A stretch of DNA of 64,000 bases from Actinopolymorpha sp. NPDC004070 (GTDB taxonomy: Bacteria; Actinomycetota; Actinomycetes; Propionibacteriales; Actinopolymorphaceae), in NCBI RefSeq assembly GCF_040610475.1, contig NZ_JBEXMJ010000001.1, positions 558,001-622,000 of the forward strand, given 5' to 3'. The translations under genes and the position numbers were made by a program. Below, piece by piece: positions 17,239 through 27,103 of the stretch; position 1 is the first letter of the stretch, and every line of letters starts with the position of its first letter. The notes beneath the pieces were generated by a model. The model searched no databases and had not been told where the DNA came from. It was given only the letters and a program-made list of their open reading frames with translations.

Positions 17239-17793
17239 CTACTCCTCGCCGTAGTCCGGGTCGATGTCGGCGGGCCCGAGCCCCAGCAGGTCGGCGACCT
17301 GTTCGACCACGACGTCGTGCACGAGCTCGGACAACTCCGTCACTCCGACCGCGCGAAGCTCGATCGGGCGGCGGTAGACCACGATCCGGGCGGGCTCGTC
17401 GCGTCCGGACGACGCCAGCACGGCACCGAGCGGGATGTCGACCAGCCCGTGGTCGCGGCGCGGGTCCGGAACGTCCTCGACGGCGAACTCCACGCCGTCC
17501 AGTTCGGTGGCGAACCGGCGTTCGAGCTCCTCGACCGCATCCAGGACGAACTCGTCGAAACGCTCGGCACGGCTGCGGGCGATGGGGACGCCGCTCGGCG
17601 CCAGTGGCCCGCGGGTGGCGATCGGCCCGCGCATGCCCCGGCCGTGCCGGTCCCGGCGGCGTGCGGGCCGTCCGTTCGGCCCGCCGGCCGTGGGAGCGGC
17701 GGAGTCGGCCGCCGGCAGCGAGGATCCGGGTGGGTCCGTGGGGGGTACCGATCGGCCGGCACCGGCGTCGTCTGGTGCCTCGGGTGCGCTCAC
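17239..17793 (-). CDS. Metallopeptidase-like (zincin_1/DUF1025) protein, degenerate HExxH
   Basis: 184 residues. The first 65 are Pro/Ala/Arg-rich and probably disordered; residues 72-184 form the small zincin-like domain (ERFDEFVLDAVEELERRF, VDIPLGAVL, RIVVYRRPIE, ELVHDVVVEQVADLLGL). In active members of the family the last segment holds HExxH; here it reads HDVVVEQ, with Asp and Glu in place of the usual Glu and His, so zinc binding and proteolysis are doubtful. Starts at GTG (17793). Divergent from the DUF3499 gene, with which it pairs in many actinomycetes (Rv3259/Rv3258c). Confidence 0.8.
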   Translation of the reverse strand: MSAPEAPDDAGAGRSVPPTDPPGSSLPAADSAAPTAGGPNGRPARRRDRHGRGMRGPIATRGPLAPSGVPIARSRAERFDEFVLDAVEELERRFATELDGVEFAVEDVPDPRRDHGLVDIPLGAVLASSGRDEPARIVVYRRPIELRAVGVTELSELVHDVVVEQVADLLGLGPADIDPDYGEE

Positions 17794-18027
17794 GATCCGA
17801 GCTTAGGGCGTGCCCCGCGGACGCGCCTCGGGGTACGCAGGTCGGACCGATTCGCCGCGGCGACCGGGCCGGTGAGACGCACTGCCGGTCCGGTACGACA
17901 CACGGTGACCGGTGATGCCCGGTCCGATACCGACCGGCCCGCGGCAACCAGCCGCTTTGCCGGTCTGCGACAGGTATGAGCGTGTTAGGTGGTCTGCCGA
18001 GGCGGTGGACCGGTACCATCCCCCCTC

Positions 18028-18381
18028 GTGGGCACGCTCAGGAAATGTTCTCGTACGGCGTGCTCCCGCCCTGCCGTGACGACGCTGACCTACGTCTACG
18101 CCGAGTCCACGGCCGTGCTCGGGCCCCTCGCCACCTACGCCGAGCCGCACTGTTACGACCTGTGTTCGGAGCACTCCGAACGTCTCACGGTCCCGCGCGG
18201 CTGGGAGGTCATCCGGCTCGCCCCCGACCCCGAGTCCCTGCGGCCCTCCGCCGACGACCTCGAGGCGCTGGCCAACGCGGTCCGCGAGGCGGCTCGCCCG
18301 CGCGACACCGCGCCGGAGCCGTCGCCCGAGTTGGGCCGGCGGGGCCATCTGCGCGTACTCCGCAACCCCGACAACAACTGA
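18028..18381 (+). CDS. DUF3499 family zinc-ribbon-like protein
   Basis: 117-residue protein highly typical of a small actinobacterial family: CSRTAC (residues 6-11), the invariant LTYVYAESTAVLGPLATYAEPHCYDLC...H segment with further Cys/His ligands, and RGWEVIRL. The Cys/His pattern suggests one zinc site. Function is unknown, but the gene consistently precedes phosphomannomutase (Rv3258c in M. tuberculosis). The GTG at 18028 is chosen because conservation begins directly after it; there is no ribosome site, so leaderless initiation is plausible. A longer in-frame start at 17989 is possible. Confidence 0.85.
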   Translation: MGTLRKCSRTACSRPAVTTLTYVYAESTAVLGPLATYAEPHCYDLCSEHSERLTVPRGWEVIRLAPDPESLRPSADDLEALANAVREAARPRDTAPEPSPELGRRGHLRVLRNPDNN

Positions 18382-18466
18382 CCGAGCCGGTACGAATACT
18401 CCGGACTTCGGAGGGTGACCGGCGCGCTACGTCTCCGGTGTCGGTATGCGCGGATATGGTGGCCGG

Positions 18467-19852
18467 GTGTCTGACCCGGAGAAGATCTTCAAGGCGTATG
18501 ACATCCGCGGAGTCGTGCCGGACGACCTGGACGCCGACCTCGTGCGGACGATCGGCGAGGCCTACGTCGAGGTGCTCGACCGACCGGCCGCCGTGGTGGT
18601 CGGCCGCGACATGCGGGTGGCCTCACCGGAGCTGGCCGAGGCGTTCGCCGCGGGTGTGACCAGCCGGGGCTGCGATGTCGTCGACATCGGCCTGGCCTCC
18701 ACCGACGAGCTGTACTTCGCCAGCGGCCACCTCGACCTGCCCGGTGCGATGTTCACCGCGAGCCACAACCCGCCCGACTACGGCGGGATCAAGCTGTGCC
18801 GGGCCGGTGCGGCGCCGGTAGGGCAGGAGACCGGGCTGGCCCGGCTGCGGTCGCTGGTCGAGCAGGCCAGGCAGGGCCACCACGAGACGGTCGCCGACCT
18901 GGACGTCGTACCGGCCGGGAAGGTCGAGCGCCGCGACCTCCTCTCCGCGTACGCCGGCCACCTGCGCGGGCTGGTCGACCTGTCCGGGATCCGGCGGCTC
19001 ACGGTCGCGGTGGACGCCGGCAACGGCATGGCCGGGCTGACCGTCCCGGCGGTGTTCGAGGGACTGCCGATCGACCTGGTGCCGATGTACTTCGAGCTGG
19101 ACGGCACGTTCCCCAACCACGAGGCCAACCCGATCGAGCCGGCCAACCTGCTCGACCTGCAGGCGAAGGTGCGCGAGGTGGGCGCCGACATCGGCCTGGC
19201 GTTCGACGGTGACGCCGACCGCTGCTGGGTGATCGACGAAAACTCCCGGTCGGTCTCACCGTCGGCGATCACCGCCCTGATCGCGGTCCGCGAGCTGGCC
19301 CGGGAGCCGGGGGCGACCGTCATCCACAACCTGATCACGTCCCGGGCGGTCCCGGAGATCATCCGCGAGCACGGCGGCAAGCCGGTGCGCGAACGCGTCG
19401 GCCACTCCTTCATCAAGGCCACGATGGCCCGCACGGGTGCGGTGTTCGGCGGCGAGCACTCCGCGCATTTCTACTTCCGGGACTTCTGGCGCGCAGACTC
19501 CGGTCTGCTGGCCGCGCTGCACACGCTGGCCGCGCTGGGGGAGCAGGACAGGCCGCTGTCGGAACTCCTCCACGAGTACGACCGGTACGCTGCCTCCGGC
19601 GAGATCAACAGCCGGGTCGACGACCAGGCCGCCACGATGGCTCGGGTGAAGGCCGCCTACGCCGACCGGGTGGGCGTGACCGTCGACGAGTTGGATGGGC
19701 TTACGGTTGAGCACGCCGACTGGTGGTTCAACCTCCGCCCGTCCAACACCGAGCCGGTGCTCCGGCTCAACGCGGAGGCGGCCGACCAGGCGACGATGGA
19801 ACGCCTGCGCGACGAGGTCCTCGGCCTCGTCCGCGGCACCGTGAACGCGTGA
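18467..19852 (+). CDS. manB: Phosphomannomutase/phosphoglucomutase
   Basis: Interconverts mannose-6-phosphate and mannose-1-phosphate (and usually the glucose pair), linking ManA to the guanylyltransferase at 5.2 kb. 461 residues. The phosphoserine loop TASHNPP has its serine at S99; the magnesium-binding loop DGDADR begins at D247; the sugar-binding loop [10 protein letters not shown] and the C-terminal phosphate-binding [11 protein letters not shown] are present, so all four domains are complete. The GTG at 18467 gives the common N-terminus [15 protein letters not shown]. First gene of a run manB - Trm112 - SIS protein - manA with short gaps, probably an operon. Confidence 0.93.
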   Translation: MSDPEKIFKAYDIRGVVPDDLDADLVRTIGEAYVEVLDRPAAVVVGRDMRVASPELAEAFAAGVTSRGCDVVDIGLASTDELYFASGHLDLPGAMFTASHNPPDYGGIKLCRAGAAPVGQETGLARLRSLVEQARQGHHETVADLDVVPAGKVERRDLLSAYAGHLRGLVDLSGIRRLTVAVDAGNGMAGLTVPAVFEGLPIDLVPMYFELDGTFPNHEANPIEPANLLDLQAKVREVGADIGLAFDGDADRCWVIDENSRSVSPSAITALIAVRELAREPGATVIHNLITSRAVPEIIREHGGKPVRERVGHSFIKATMARTGAVFGGEHSAHFYFRDFWRADSGLLAALHTLAALGEQDRPLSELLHEYDRYAASGEINSRVDDQAATMARVKAAYADRVGVTVDELDGLTVEHADWWFNLRPSNTEPVLRLNAEAADQATMERLRDEVLGLVRGTVNA

Positions 19853-19877
19853 GGCCGCACCACCGAAGGGACCACAG

Positions 19878-20144
19878 GTGAATCTCAACCCCGCGCTGCT
19901 GGAGATCCTGGCCTGCCCGGCCTGCCGTTCCCCGCTGCACGCCGACGACGCCGCGTCGGAGCTGGTGTGCACCAACGCCGCCTGCGGACTGGCCTACGCC
20001 GTGCGCGACGACATCCCGGTGCTGCTGGTCGACGAGGCCCGCCGGCCCGACACCGGTCCGGGGGAGTCCGGAGGCGCGCCGGGTGAGTCCGGTTCGGACG
20101 CCGGCGCCACCGACGGGAACTCCCCGACCGGCACCGACGCTTGA
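19878..20144 (+). CDS. Trm112 family small zinc protein
   Basis: 88 residues; the first 55 match the Trm112/UPF0434 fold with a four-cysteine zinc site: CPAC (residues 14-17) and C...C (about 36-41), followed by the [16 protein letters not shown] strand. In eukaryotes Trm112 activates methyltransferases; bacterial members are uncharacterised stability or partner proteins. The last 30 residues are Gly/Ser/Asp-rich and specific to this organism. GTG start with AAGGGACCACAG upstream. It lies 25 bp after manB and six bp before the SIS gene, an arrangement conserved in actinomycetes. Confidence 0.85.
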   Translation: MNLNPALLEILACPACRSPLHADDAASELVCTNAACGLAYAVRDDIPVLLVDEARRPDTGPGESGGAPGESGSDAGATDGNSPTGTDA

Positions 20145-20150
20145 ACCAAC

Positions 20151-21197
20151 GTGAGCGCCGAACACTTCGACGACGGCCTCCTCGACGACGAGGTGGAGCT
20201 GGCCCGCGCCGACACCGCCCTGCGTGAGCTGGCCGAGGCCGGTGCCCGCGTCCGGCGGGAGGCCGAGGCCGCCAAGGGTGTCGAGGACAGCCTCCGGGGA
20301 GCGGGCCGCCCGCGGGCCGTGGTCGCCGTCGGGGCCGACGCCCGCCTGCTGCGGGCGGTCCTGGAGCCTTGGTGCCCGGTGCCGTTCGTCGCCTGGCCCG
20401 GCCCCGGCCTGCCCGGCTGGGTGGGTGCGCTGGACCTCGTGGTGGTGCTTGCTCCCCGCGGTGGGGACGAGACGGCCGCGGCGGTGCACGACGCCGTACG
20501 CCGGGGGAGCACGGTCATCCTGGCCTGTCCGGGCGAGTCGGCACTGGCCGAGGCGGGGCAGGGCCGCGACACCATCCTGATCCCCGCGCAGACCGGCGAC
20601 CCGCTGGCGCTGGCGGTCGTCGTACTCCAGCTTCTGCACGGGGTCGAGCTCGGCCCCGAAGTGTCGGCGGAGTCGGTCGCCCTGGCGCTGGACGAGGTGG
20701 CGTCGCGCTGCTCGCCGCACGCCGATCTGGCCGCCAACCCCGCCAAGGACCTCGCCCTCGTGCTCGCCGACGCGCTGCCGCTCATCTGGGGCGGTTCGGT
20801 GCTCGCGGCCCGCGCCGCCCGGCGGGTGGTGGAGACTCTGCGCCGGGCGTCCAACCGGCCGGCGCTGGCCGCCGACGCCGACCACCTGATGCCGGTGCTG
20901 GAGGGCGCGGAGCCGCGGGACCTGTTCGCCGACCCGTTCAGCGACCCGTTCGCCGACGGGGGCACGGCGTCGCTGCGCCCGGCCCTGTTCGTGCTCGACG
21001 ACGGAGCCGAGCAGCCCTCGATCCGGGAGGCCCGGGGCCGGCTGCTCGCTGCAGCCGAGTCACGCGGTCTCCACGTCCGCACCCTGCGCTGGAACGAAGG
21101 ACCGGAGGTGGCGAGGTACGCCGCCCTCCAGTCGCTCGGCACCTACGCCGCCGTGTATCTCGCGGTCGGCCTGGGCCGCTACTCCCCATCCACCTGA
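20151..21197 (+). CDS. SIS-domain sugar isomerase-like protein (Rv3256c/TobH type)
   Basis: 348 residues. An N-terminal acidic helix, then two alpha/beta domains resembling the sugar-isomerase (SIS) fold of bifunctional phosphoglucose/phosphomannose isomerases: VVAVGADARLLRAVLEPW, the LDLVVVLAPRGGDETAAAVHDAVRRGSTVILACPGES domain core, and a C-terminal half with LPLIWGGSVLAARAARR. Canonical catalytic residues are not obvious, so isomerase activity is uncertain; a role as a mannose-pathway accessory protein is inferred from its constant position between manB/Trm112 and manA. GTG start without a clear ribosome site, probably coupled to the preceding gene. Confidence 0.8.
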   Translation: MSAEHFDDGLLDDEVELARADTALRELAEAGARVRREAEAAKGVEDSLRGAGRPRAVVAVGADARLLRAVLEPWCPVPFVAWPGPGLPGWVGALDLVVVLAPRGGDETAAAVHDAVRRGSTVILACPGESALAEAGQGRDTILIPAQTGDPLALAVVVLQLLHGVELGPEVSAESVALALDEVASRCSPHADLAANPAKDLALVLADALPLIWGGSVLAARAARRVVETLRRASNRPALAADADHLMPVLEGAEPRDLFADPFSDPFADGGTASLRPALFVLDDGAEQPSIREARGRLLAAAESRGLHVRTLRWNEGPEVARYAALQSLGTYAAVYLAVGLGRYSPST

Positions 21198-21241
21198 GCC
21201 GGCCGGGGTCCTTCCTCGACCGGCTACTACCTGAGGACGTC

Positions 21242-22405
21242 ATGCAGCTGCTCGACAACCCGATCCGTCCGTACGCCTGGGGTTCACCGACCGCGATTCC
21301 GGCCATGCTCGGTGTCAAGCCGACCGGGGAGCCGCAGGCCGAGCTGTGGATGGGCGCGCACCCGGGGTCGCCGTCCGGCCTGGTCGGAAAGGAGCAGACG
21401 CTCCTCGACCTGATCGGCGCCGACCCGGAGGGCGAGCTCGGTTCGCCCTGCGTACGCGAGTTCGGGCCGCGGCTGCCGTTCCTGCTCAAGGTGCTGGCGG
21501 CGGAGAACCCCCTCTCGCTGCAGGCGCACCCTGACCCCGCGCAGGCGAAGGCGGGCTTCGAACGCGAGAACGCCGACGGCATCCCGGTGTCGGCGCCCCA
21601 CCGCAACTACAAGGACGGCGACGCCAAGCCCGAGCTGATCTGCGCGCTCACCGACTTCGAGGCGCTGGTCGGGTTCCGGCCGCCGGCCGAGACGCTGGAG
21701 GTGGTCGGCGCGTTCGGCGTCACCGAGCTCGAACCCCTGCTGGCCCAGCTGCGCGAGCAGCCCGACGAGGAGGGGATGCGGGCGGCGTTCACCATGCTGA
21801 TGACTGCGCCGGCCGACCGGCAGCGCGCGGTCGTCGACGCGGTGGTCGCCGCCTGCGCCGACCGTACGGACCCGGCCGCCGACCTGGCCCGCCGGCTGGG
21901 GGAGAAGTACCCCGGTGACCCCGGCGTGGTGGCGGCGCTGCTGCTCAACCACGTCCGGCTCGCCCCCGGTGAGGCGTTGTACCTCCCGGCGGGCAACCTG
22001 CACGCCTACGTCCACGGGGTCGGCGTGGAGATCCTCGCCAACTCCGACAACGTGCTGCGCGGCGGGCTGACCAGCAAGCACATCGACCTTCCCGAGCTCC
22101 TGCGGATCCTGGACTTCACGCCCCGGCGGGCGGAGATCCTCACGGCCGACGACGAGGGCCGCTACGCGACGCCGGCCAGCGAGTTCCGGCTGTCCCGGCA
22201 CGTGGTCACCGGAGGTGCGGAGGTCACCCTGGATCCCGCGGGTCCGCAGATCCTGCTGTGCGTCGAGGGCACGGTGGCCGCTCGCGGCGAAGCCGGCAAG
22301 GTCGACCTCACGCCGGGCCGCTCGGCCTGGGCCGGCGCGGCCGAGGGCACGGTCACCCTGGCCGGGGACGGCGTCGTGTTCCGGGCCACCGCCGGCATCG
22401 GCTGA
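21242..22405 (+). CDS. manA: Mannose-6-phosphate isomerase, class I
   Basis: Zinc enzyme converting fructose-6-phosphate to mannose-6-phosphate, the entry to GDP-mannose. 387 residues. Zinc ligands are visible as LSLQAHPD (Gln and His, near 98-104), KPELICAL (Glu, near 137) and the later His in PAGNLHAYVHG (near 253); the class signature with VEILANSDNVLRGGLTSKHID follows. The N-terminus NPIRPYAWGS is typical. ATG 21242 has GAGGA upstream. Last gene of the manB-to-manA operon; it ends only four bp from the convergent lyase gene, so no free-standing terminator is visible. Confidence 0.94.
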   Translation: MQLLDNPIRPYAWGSPTAIPAMLGVKPTGEPQAELWMGAHPGSPSGLVGKEQTLLDLIGADPEGELGSPCVREFGPRLPFLLKVLAAENPLSLQAHPDPAQAKAGFERENADGIPVSAPHRNYKDGDAKPELICALTDFEALVGFRPPAETLEVVGAFGVTELEPLLAQLREQPDEEGMRAAFTMLMTAPADRQRAVVDAVVAACADRTDPAADLARRLGEKYPGDPGVVAALLLNHVRLAPGEALYLPAGNLHAYVHGVGVEILANSDNVLRGGLTSKHIDLPELLRILDFTPRRAEILTADDEGRYATPASEFRLSRHVVTGGAEVTLDPAGPQILLCVEGTVAARGEAGKVDLTPGRSAWAGAAEGTVTLAGDGVVFRATAGIG

Positions 22406-22409
22406 GGTT

Positions 22410-23783
22410 CTACCGCCGGGTGCCGACCGCCGTCCGGGCACGGGCGGCGGTCTGCCGGGCGATCTCGCTGCTGCACCCCGTGTGGGTCGCCGGGTCCAGC
22501 AGTGTCCCGATCCGGTCCTCGCTCAGCCGCCCCCGCACCCGCGGGTCGTGCTCCACCGCCTCGGCCAGCACCTCCGAAAACGAACGGCCGGTGGACGCGG
22601 CCGCCCCGGCCGCGTGGTGAACGAGGTCGTGCGCCTGCTGGCGGCCGAGGGCGTCGGCGAGTGCCATCATCACGGCCTCGGCCATGATCGCCCCTCCGGT
22701 GAGCTCGAGGTTGCGGCTCATCCGGTCCGGGAACACCCGGAGCCCGCCGAGGACGTCGCGCAGCCGGACCAGGGCGTCGGCGGTGAGCACCAGCGACTGC
22801 TCGACGGCCTCGTCCATCATCGCCGTCCGCGCGCCGTCGACCTCGTGCGGATGGATCATCGCCTCCAGCGCCAGCGGCACCAGGGCCCGCAGCTGGGCGC
22901 CGATGGTGATGACATCCATGCACAGCTTGGAGTTGCGCTTCTGCGGCATGGTCGAGCTACCCACGTCGCCCGGCGGGAGGGTCTCGGCCAGTTCGCCGAA
23001 CTCGGCGGCGGCGAGCCGCGCGATCTCCTCGGCGATCGCGGAACCGGTCGCCGACAGCAGGGCGAGGACCGACACGAGCTCGGCGAACGGGTCGGCGATG
23101 CTCCGCGACGGTACGGGCATGCTGTGCAGGCCGAGGCGGCCGGCGAGTACCTGCTGGACCCGCGGGCCCTCCGGCCCCATGGCGGCGAACGTTCCGGTGG
23201 CGCCCCCGGCCATGGCGACGAACAGCCGGTCGCGGAGCTGTTCCAGGCGTTCCAGATGGTGCAGCATCGCGTCGATCCAGGCCGCCACCTTGAACCCGAA
23301 CGTGATCGGCACCGCCTGCTGTGCGTGCGTACGGCCCGCCATCACGGTCTCGGCATGGGTGTCGGCGAGGTCGGCCAGCGTGCCCAGCACGTCGAGGAGC
23401 AGGTCGGCGACGATGGCGTGCGCGGCCCGGACGCCGAGGACGTCGCCGGTCTGCTGGATGTTCTGGGTGGTGGCACCCCAGTGCACCCAGCCGCCGTGGG
23501 CCTCGCCCGTCACCCGGGACAGCTCGGCGATGATCGGCATCATCAGGTGGCCGGTGCGGTCCTGCTCGGCGGCCAGCCGGTCCGGGTCCAGCAGCTCCAG
23601 CCGGGCGCTCGCCGCGATGGCCTCGGCAGCCGCCTCGGGGATCAGGCCGATCTCGGCCTGCGCCCGCGCCAGCTCCGCCTCGACGGCCAGGTAGCGCCGG
23701 CGCCGAGCGTCCGGGCCGAACACCGCCCGCATTCCGACGTCCGGCAGCCGGGCGTCGCTGATGCTTCCGTGCGCCAGTCGCAT
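22410..23783 (-). CDS. Fumarase/aspartase-superfamily lyase (PcaB/adenylosuccinate-lyase-like)
   Basis: 457 residues. The class-II fumarase superfamily signature is GSSTMPQKRNSKLCMD (near residue 285-300), and the TTQNIQQTGDVLG and AGRTHAQQAVPITFG segments match the two other conserved regions, including the histidine that binds substrate. It is closest in layout to 3-carboxy-cis,cis-muconate cycloisomerases and related adenylosuccinate-lyase-family proteins, but the residues after MPQKRN differ from both, and no protocatechuate or purine genes flank it, so the substrate is unknown. ATG 23783 has GAAGGAGA eight bases upstream. Divergent from the CDF transporter; tail-to-tail with manA. Confidence 0.75.
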   Translation of the reverse strand: MRLAHGSISDARLPDVGMRAVFGPDARRRRYLAVEAELARAQAEIGLIPEAAAEAIAASARLELLDPDRLAAEQDRTGHLMMPIIAELSRVTGEAHGGWVHWGATTQNIQQTGDVLGVRAAHAIVADLLLDVLGTLADLADTHAETVMAGRTHAQQAVPITFGFKVAAWIDAMLHHLERLEQLRDRLFVAMAGGATGTFAAMGPEGPRVQQVLAGRLGLHSMPVPSRSIADPFAELVSVLALLSATGSAIAEEIARLAAAEFGELAETLPPGDVGSSTMPQKRNSKLCMDVITIGAQLRALVPLALEAMIHPHEVDGARTAMMDEAVEQSLVLTADALVRLRDVLGGLRVFPDRMSRNLELTGGAIMAEAVMMALADALGRQQAHDLVHHAAGAAASTGRSFSEVLAEAVEHDPRVRGRLSEDRIGTLLDPATHTGCSSEIARQTAARARTAVGTRR

Positions 23784-23970
23784 GGTGTCTCCTTCGCCGC
23801 CGGGCTCACCTGTGGCGGTGAGCTTAGAGTCCCCCCGCCTGGCTCGGGGACGGACCGGTTCGGTGGACGGCCGCGAGCCGGCGCCACGAGCGGACCGGCG
23901 CAAGCGGGCTGCCCAGGGGCAGGGCAGGATAGGGACTTTCCCACCGACCCGGATCTGACAGGAATCGTTC

Positions 23971-24918
23971 ATGAGCGCAGAAGGCGGCTCCAAGGCCGTG
24001 ATCGCGGCCCTGATGGCCAACCTCGGGATCGCGGTGACGAAGTTCCTGGCGTTCCTGCTGACCCAATCCTCGTCGATGCTCGCGGAGTCGATCCACTCCG
24101 TCGCCGACTCCGGCAACCAGCTGCTGTTGCTGCTCGGCAAGAAGCAGTCCCGACGTGGCGCCACCGCGCTGCACCCGTTCGGGCACGGCCGGGAACGCTA
24201 CGTCTACGGCTTCATCGTCGCGGTCGTCCTGTTCACGGTCGGCGGGCTGTTCGCGCTGTACGAGGGCTGGCACAAGATCCTGGACCCGCACGGCATCGAA
24301 AGCTGGAAGTGGGTGCCGGTCGCCGTCCTGGTGATCGCCATGGTGATGGAGGGACTGTCGTTCCGTACGGCCGTCCACGAGGCCAACCGGGTCCGCGGCG
24401 ACGTGAGCTGGCCGACCTTCATCCGCCGCGCCCGCGGCCCCGAGCTTCCGGTGATCCTGCTGGAGGACTCCGCGGCGCTGGTCGGCCTGGCCCTCGCCCT
24501 GGTCGGCGTGCTGCTCACCCTGGCCACCGGCAACGGCGTGTGGGACGGCCTCGGGTCGATCGCGATCGGCCTGCTCCTGGTCTGCGTGGCGATGGTGCTG
24601 GCGGCGGAGATGAAGAGCCTGCTGGTCGGTGAGTCCGCGACCCGCGAGACCGTACGCCGGATCGAGGAGGCGCTGGCCGCCGAGCCGCTGGTGGACCGGG
24701 TCATCCACATGCGGACGATGCACCTCGGACCGGACGAACTGCTGGTGGCGGCCAAGATCGCGGTCACCCCCACCGACTCCGCGGCCGAGGTCGCGCACGC
24801 GATCGACGCCGCCGAGGCGCGCATCCGGGAGGCGGTGCCGATCGCCCGGGTGATCTACCTCGAACCCGACCTGGACCGGACCCTGCAGGGGGGGTCCCGG
24901 ACCGAGCCGCGGCGCTGA
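23971..24918 (+). CDS. Cation diffusion facilitator transporter
   Basis: Membrane antiporter exporting divalent metal (Zn, Fe, Mn or similar) for protons. 315 residues with about six helices (near 8-30, 35-55, 80-102, 113-130, 168-190, 195-212) and a cytoplasmic C-terminal domain of about 90 residues. The metal site residues are in helix 2 (ESIHSVADSGNQ) and helix 5 (LLEDSAALVG); the GHGRERYVYGF loop is typical. The C-terminal domain keeps the VDRVIHMRTMHLGPDELLVAAKI fold. Convergent with the MerR gene, whose stop codon directly abuts its TGA with no gap. Metal specificity cannot be read with certainty. Confidence 0.9.
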   Translation: MSAEGGSKAVIAALMANLGIAVTKFLAFLLTQSSSMLAESIHSVADSGNQLLLLLGKKQSRRGATALHPFGHGRERYVYGFIVAVVLFTVGGLFALYEGWHKILDPHGIESWKWVPVAVLVIAMVMEGLSFRTAVHEANRVRGDVSWPTFIRRARGPELPVILLEDSAALVGLALALVGVLLTLATGNGVWDGLGSIAIGLLLVCVAMVLAAEMKSLLVGESATRETVRRIEEALAAEPLVDRVIHMRTMHLGPDELLVAAKIAVTPTDSAAEVAHAIDAAEARIREAVPIARVIYLEPDLDRTLQGGSRTEPRR

Positions 24919-25440
24919 TCAGCGCGGCCGCGGCCGGGGCGGCTGGAGCACCCCGCTGCGGCCGAGCCAGCGCAGCGCGCGATCCTTGTCGATCTCGGCG
25001 GCCCGGGCCGCCGGAGTGGGCAGCCGGCCGAGGCGTTCACCCAGCTCCCGCACCGCCGCGCCGACGGCGGGTTCGGCGAAGGCGCGCAGCGCGAACGCCA
25101 CCGCGAGCGGCGTGACGTCGTACTTCTCCTCCAACTGCGCGGCGAGGGCGATGGTGTGCAGGTCCTCCTCGGTGTACTGCCGGTGACCGGCGTGGGTCCG
25201 GGGGTGGTTCCGGGCCTGGGGCCGGGGCTGCCCCGGCGGTCGACCGGGAGTGCTGCTCGGCGGCTGGTTCGGCGGCTGGCTCCGCGGCGGGACGGGGGTG
25301 AAGTCGGCGCCGTCGGGCCGCGGCCGCCACCACGAGTCGGCCCGCCCGCGGGGGACCAGGCCCAGCCGCTCGCGGTAGCGCAGCATCCGGGGGGACATTC
25401 CGAGGGCCTGAGCGGCCTTGCTGATCCGCATGGCGCCCAT
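24919..25440 (-). CDS. MerR-like regulator with a Pro-rich insertion in its HTH domain
   Basis: 173 residues. The first helix-turn-helix of a MerR domain is clear (MRISKAAQALGMSPRMLRYRERLGLVPRGR, residues 4-33), but the wing and second half (GHRQYTEEDLHTIALAAQLEEKYDVTPLAVAFALRAF) start only at residue 85. Between them lies a stretch of about 50 residues very rich in Pro, Arg, Gln and Ser. The C-terminal part is short, with no obvious effector cysteines. Starts at ATG 25440 or 25431. It faces ahcY across about 105 bp containing an inverted repeat, so it could control itself and the methyl-cycle gene; this is inference. Confidence 0.75.
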   Translation of the reverse strand: MGAMRISKAAQALGMSPRMLRYRERLGLVPRGRADSWWRPRPDGADFTPVPPRSQPPNQPPSSTPGRPPGQPRPQARNHPRTHAGHRQYTEEDLHTIALAAQLEEKYDVTPLAVAFALRAFAEPAVGAAVRELGERLGRLPTPAARAAEIDKDRALRWLGRSGVLQPPRPRPR

Positions 25441-25442
25441 TC

Positions 25443-25458
25443 TGACAAACTTGTGTCA
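25443..25458. promoter_or_regulatory. Inverted repeat between merR-like gene and ahcY
   Basis: TGACA (25443-25447) and TGTCA (25454-25458) flank six bases, three bp upstream of the merR-like start; read on the minus strand it contains TTGACA. A plausible binding site for the adjacent regulator. Short and unproven. Confidence 0.3.
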
Positions 25459-25546
25459 AGAACGCGCGTGGCGCCTGCGGGGAAGCCGCGAGGCCGCCTA
25501 GGCTCGCCGAACTGGGTTCCATCCGATACGGAGGTGCAAAACGCCC

Positions 25547-26993
<1,447 letters not shown>

Positions 26994-26995
<2 letters not shown>

Positions 26996-27027
26996 GTTCG
27001 TAGCAGTACCGAGTTCGTAGCAGTACC
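26994..27027 (+). repeat. 17-bp tandem duplication after ahcY
   Basis: GAGTTCGTAGCAGTACC is repeated exactly at 26994-27010 and 27011-27027; the first copy starts inside the ahcY TGA stop. It precedes the terminator and is probably a replication-slippage duplication without function. Confidence 0.85.
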
Positions 27028-27089
27028 GGGCGCTCCGCCCGGTGATCACGCCCGGCGGGCGGTCTCCTCGTGAGGCCGCTCGCCGGGCG
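27025..27089. terminator. Paired hairpins between convergent ahcY and RDD genes
   Basis: First hairpin: ACCGGGCG (27025-27032) with CGCCCGGT (27036-27043), three-base loop. Second: 14-base arms at 27049-27062 and 27076-27089 with one G-T type mismatch, followed by TTT. Together they can terminate ahcY and, in the other direction, the RDD gene. Confidence 0.65.
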
Positions 27090-27103
27090 TTTCCGTCCTG
27101 GTG

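Noticed and set aside
25441..25546. SAH riboswitch upstream of ahcY
   Set aside because: The leader is only 105 bp and the conserved SAH-aptamer sequence was not recognised.
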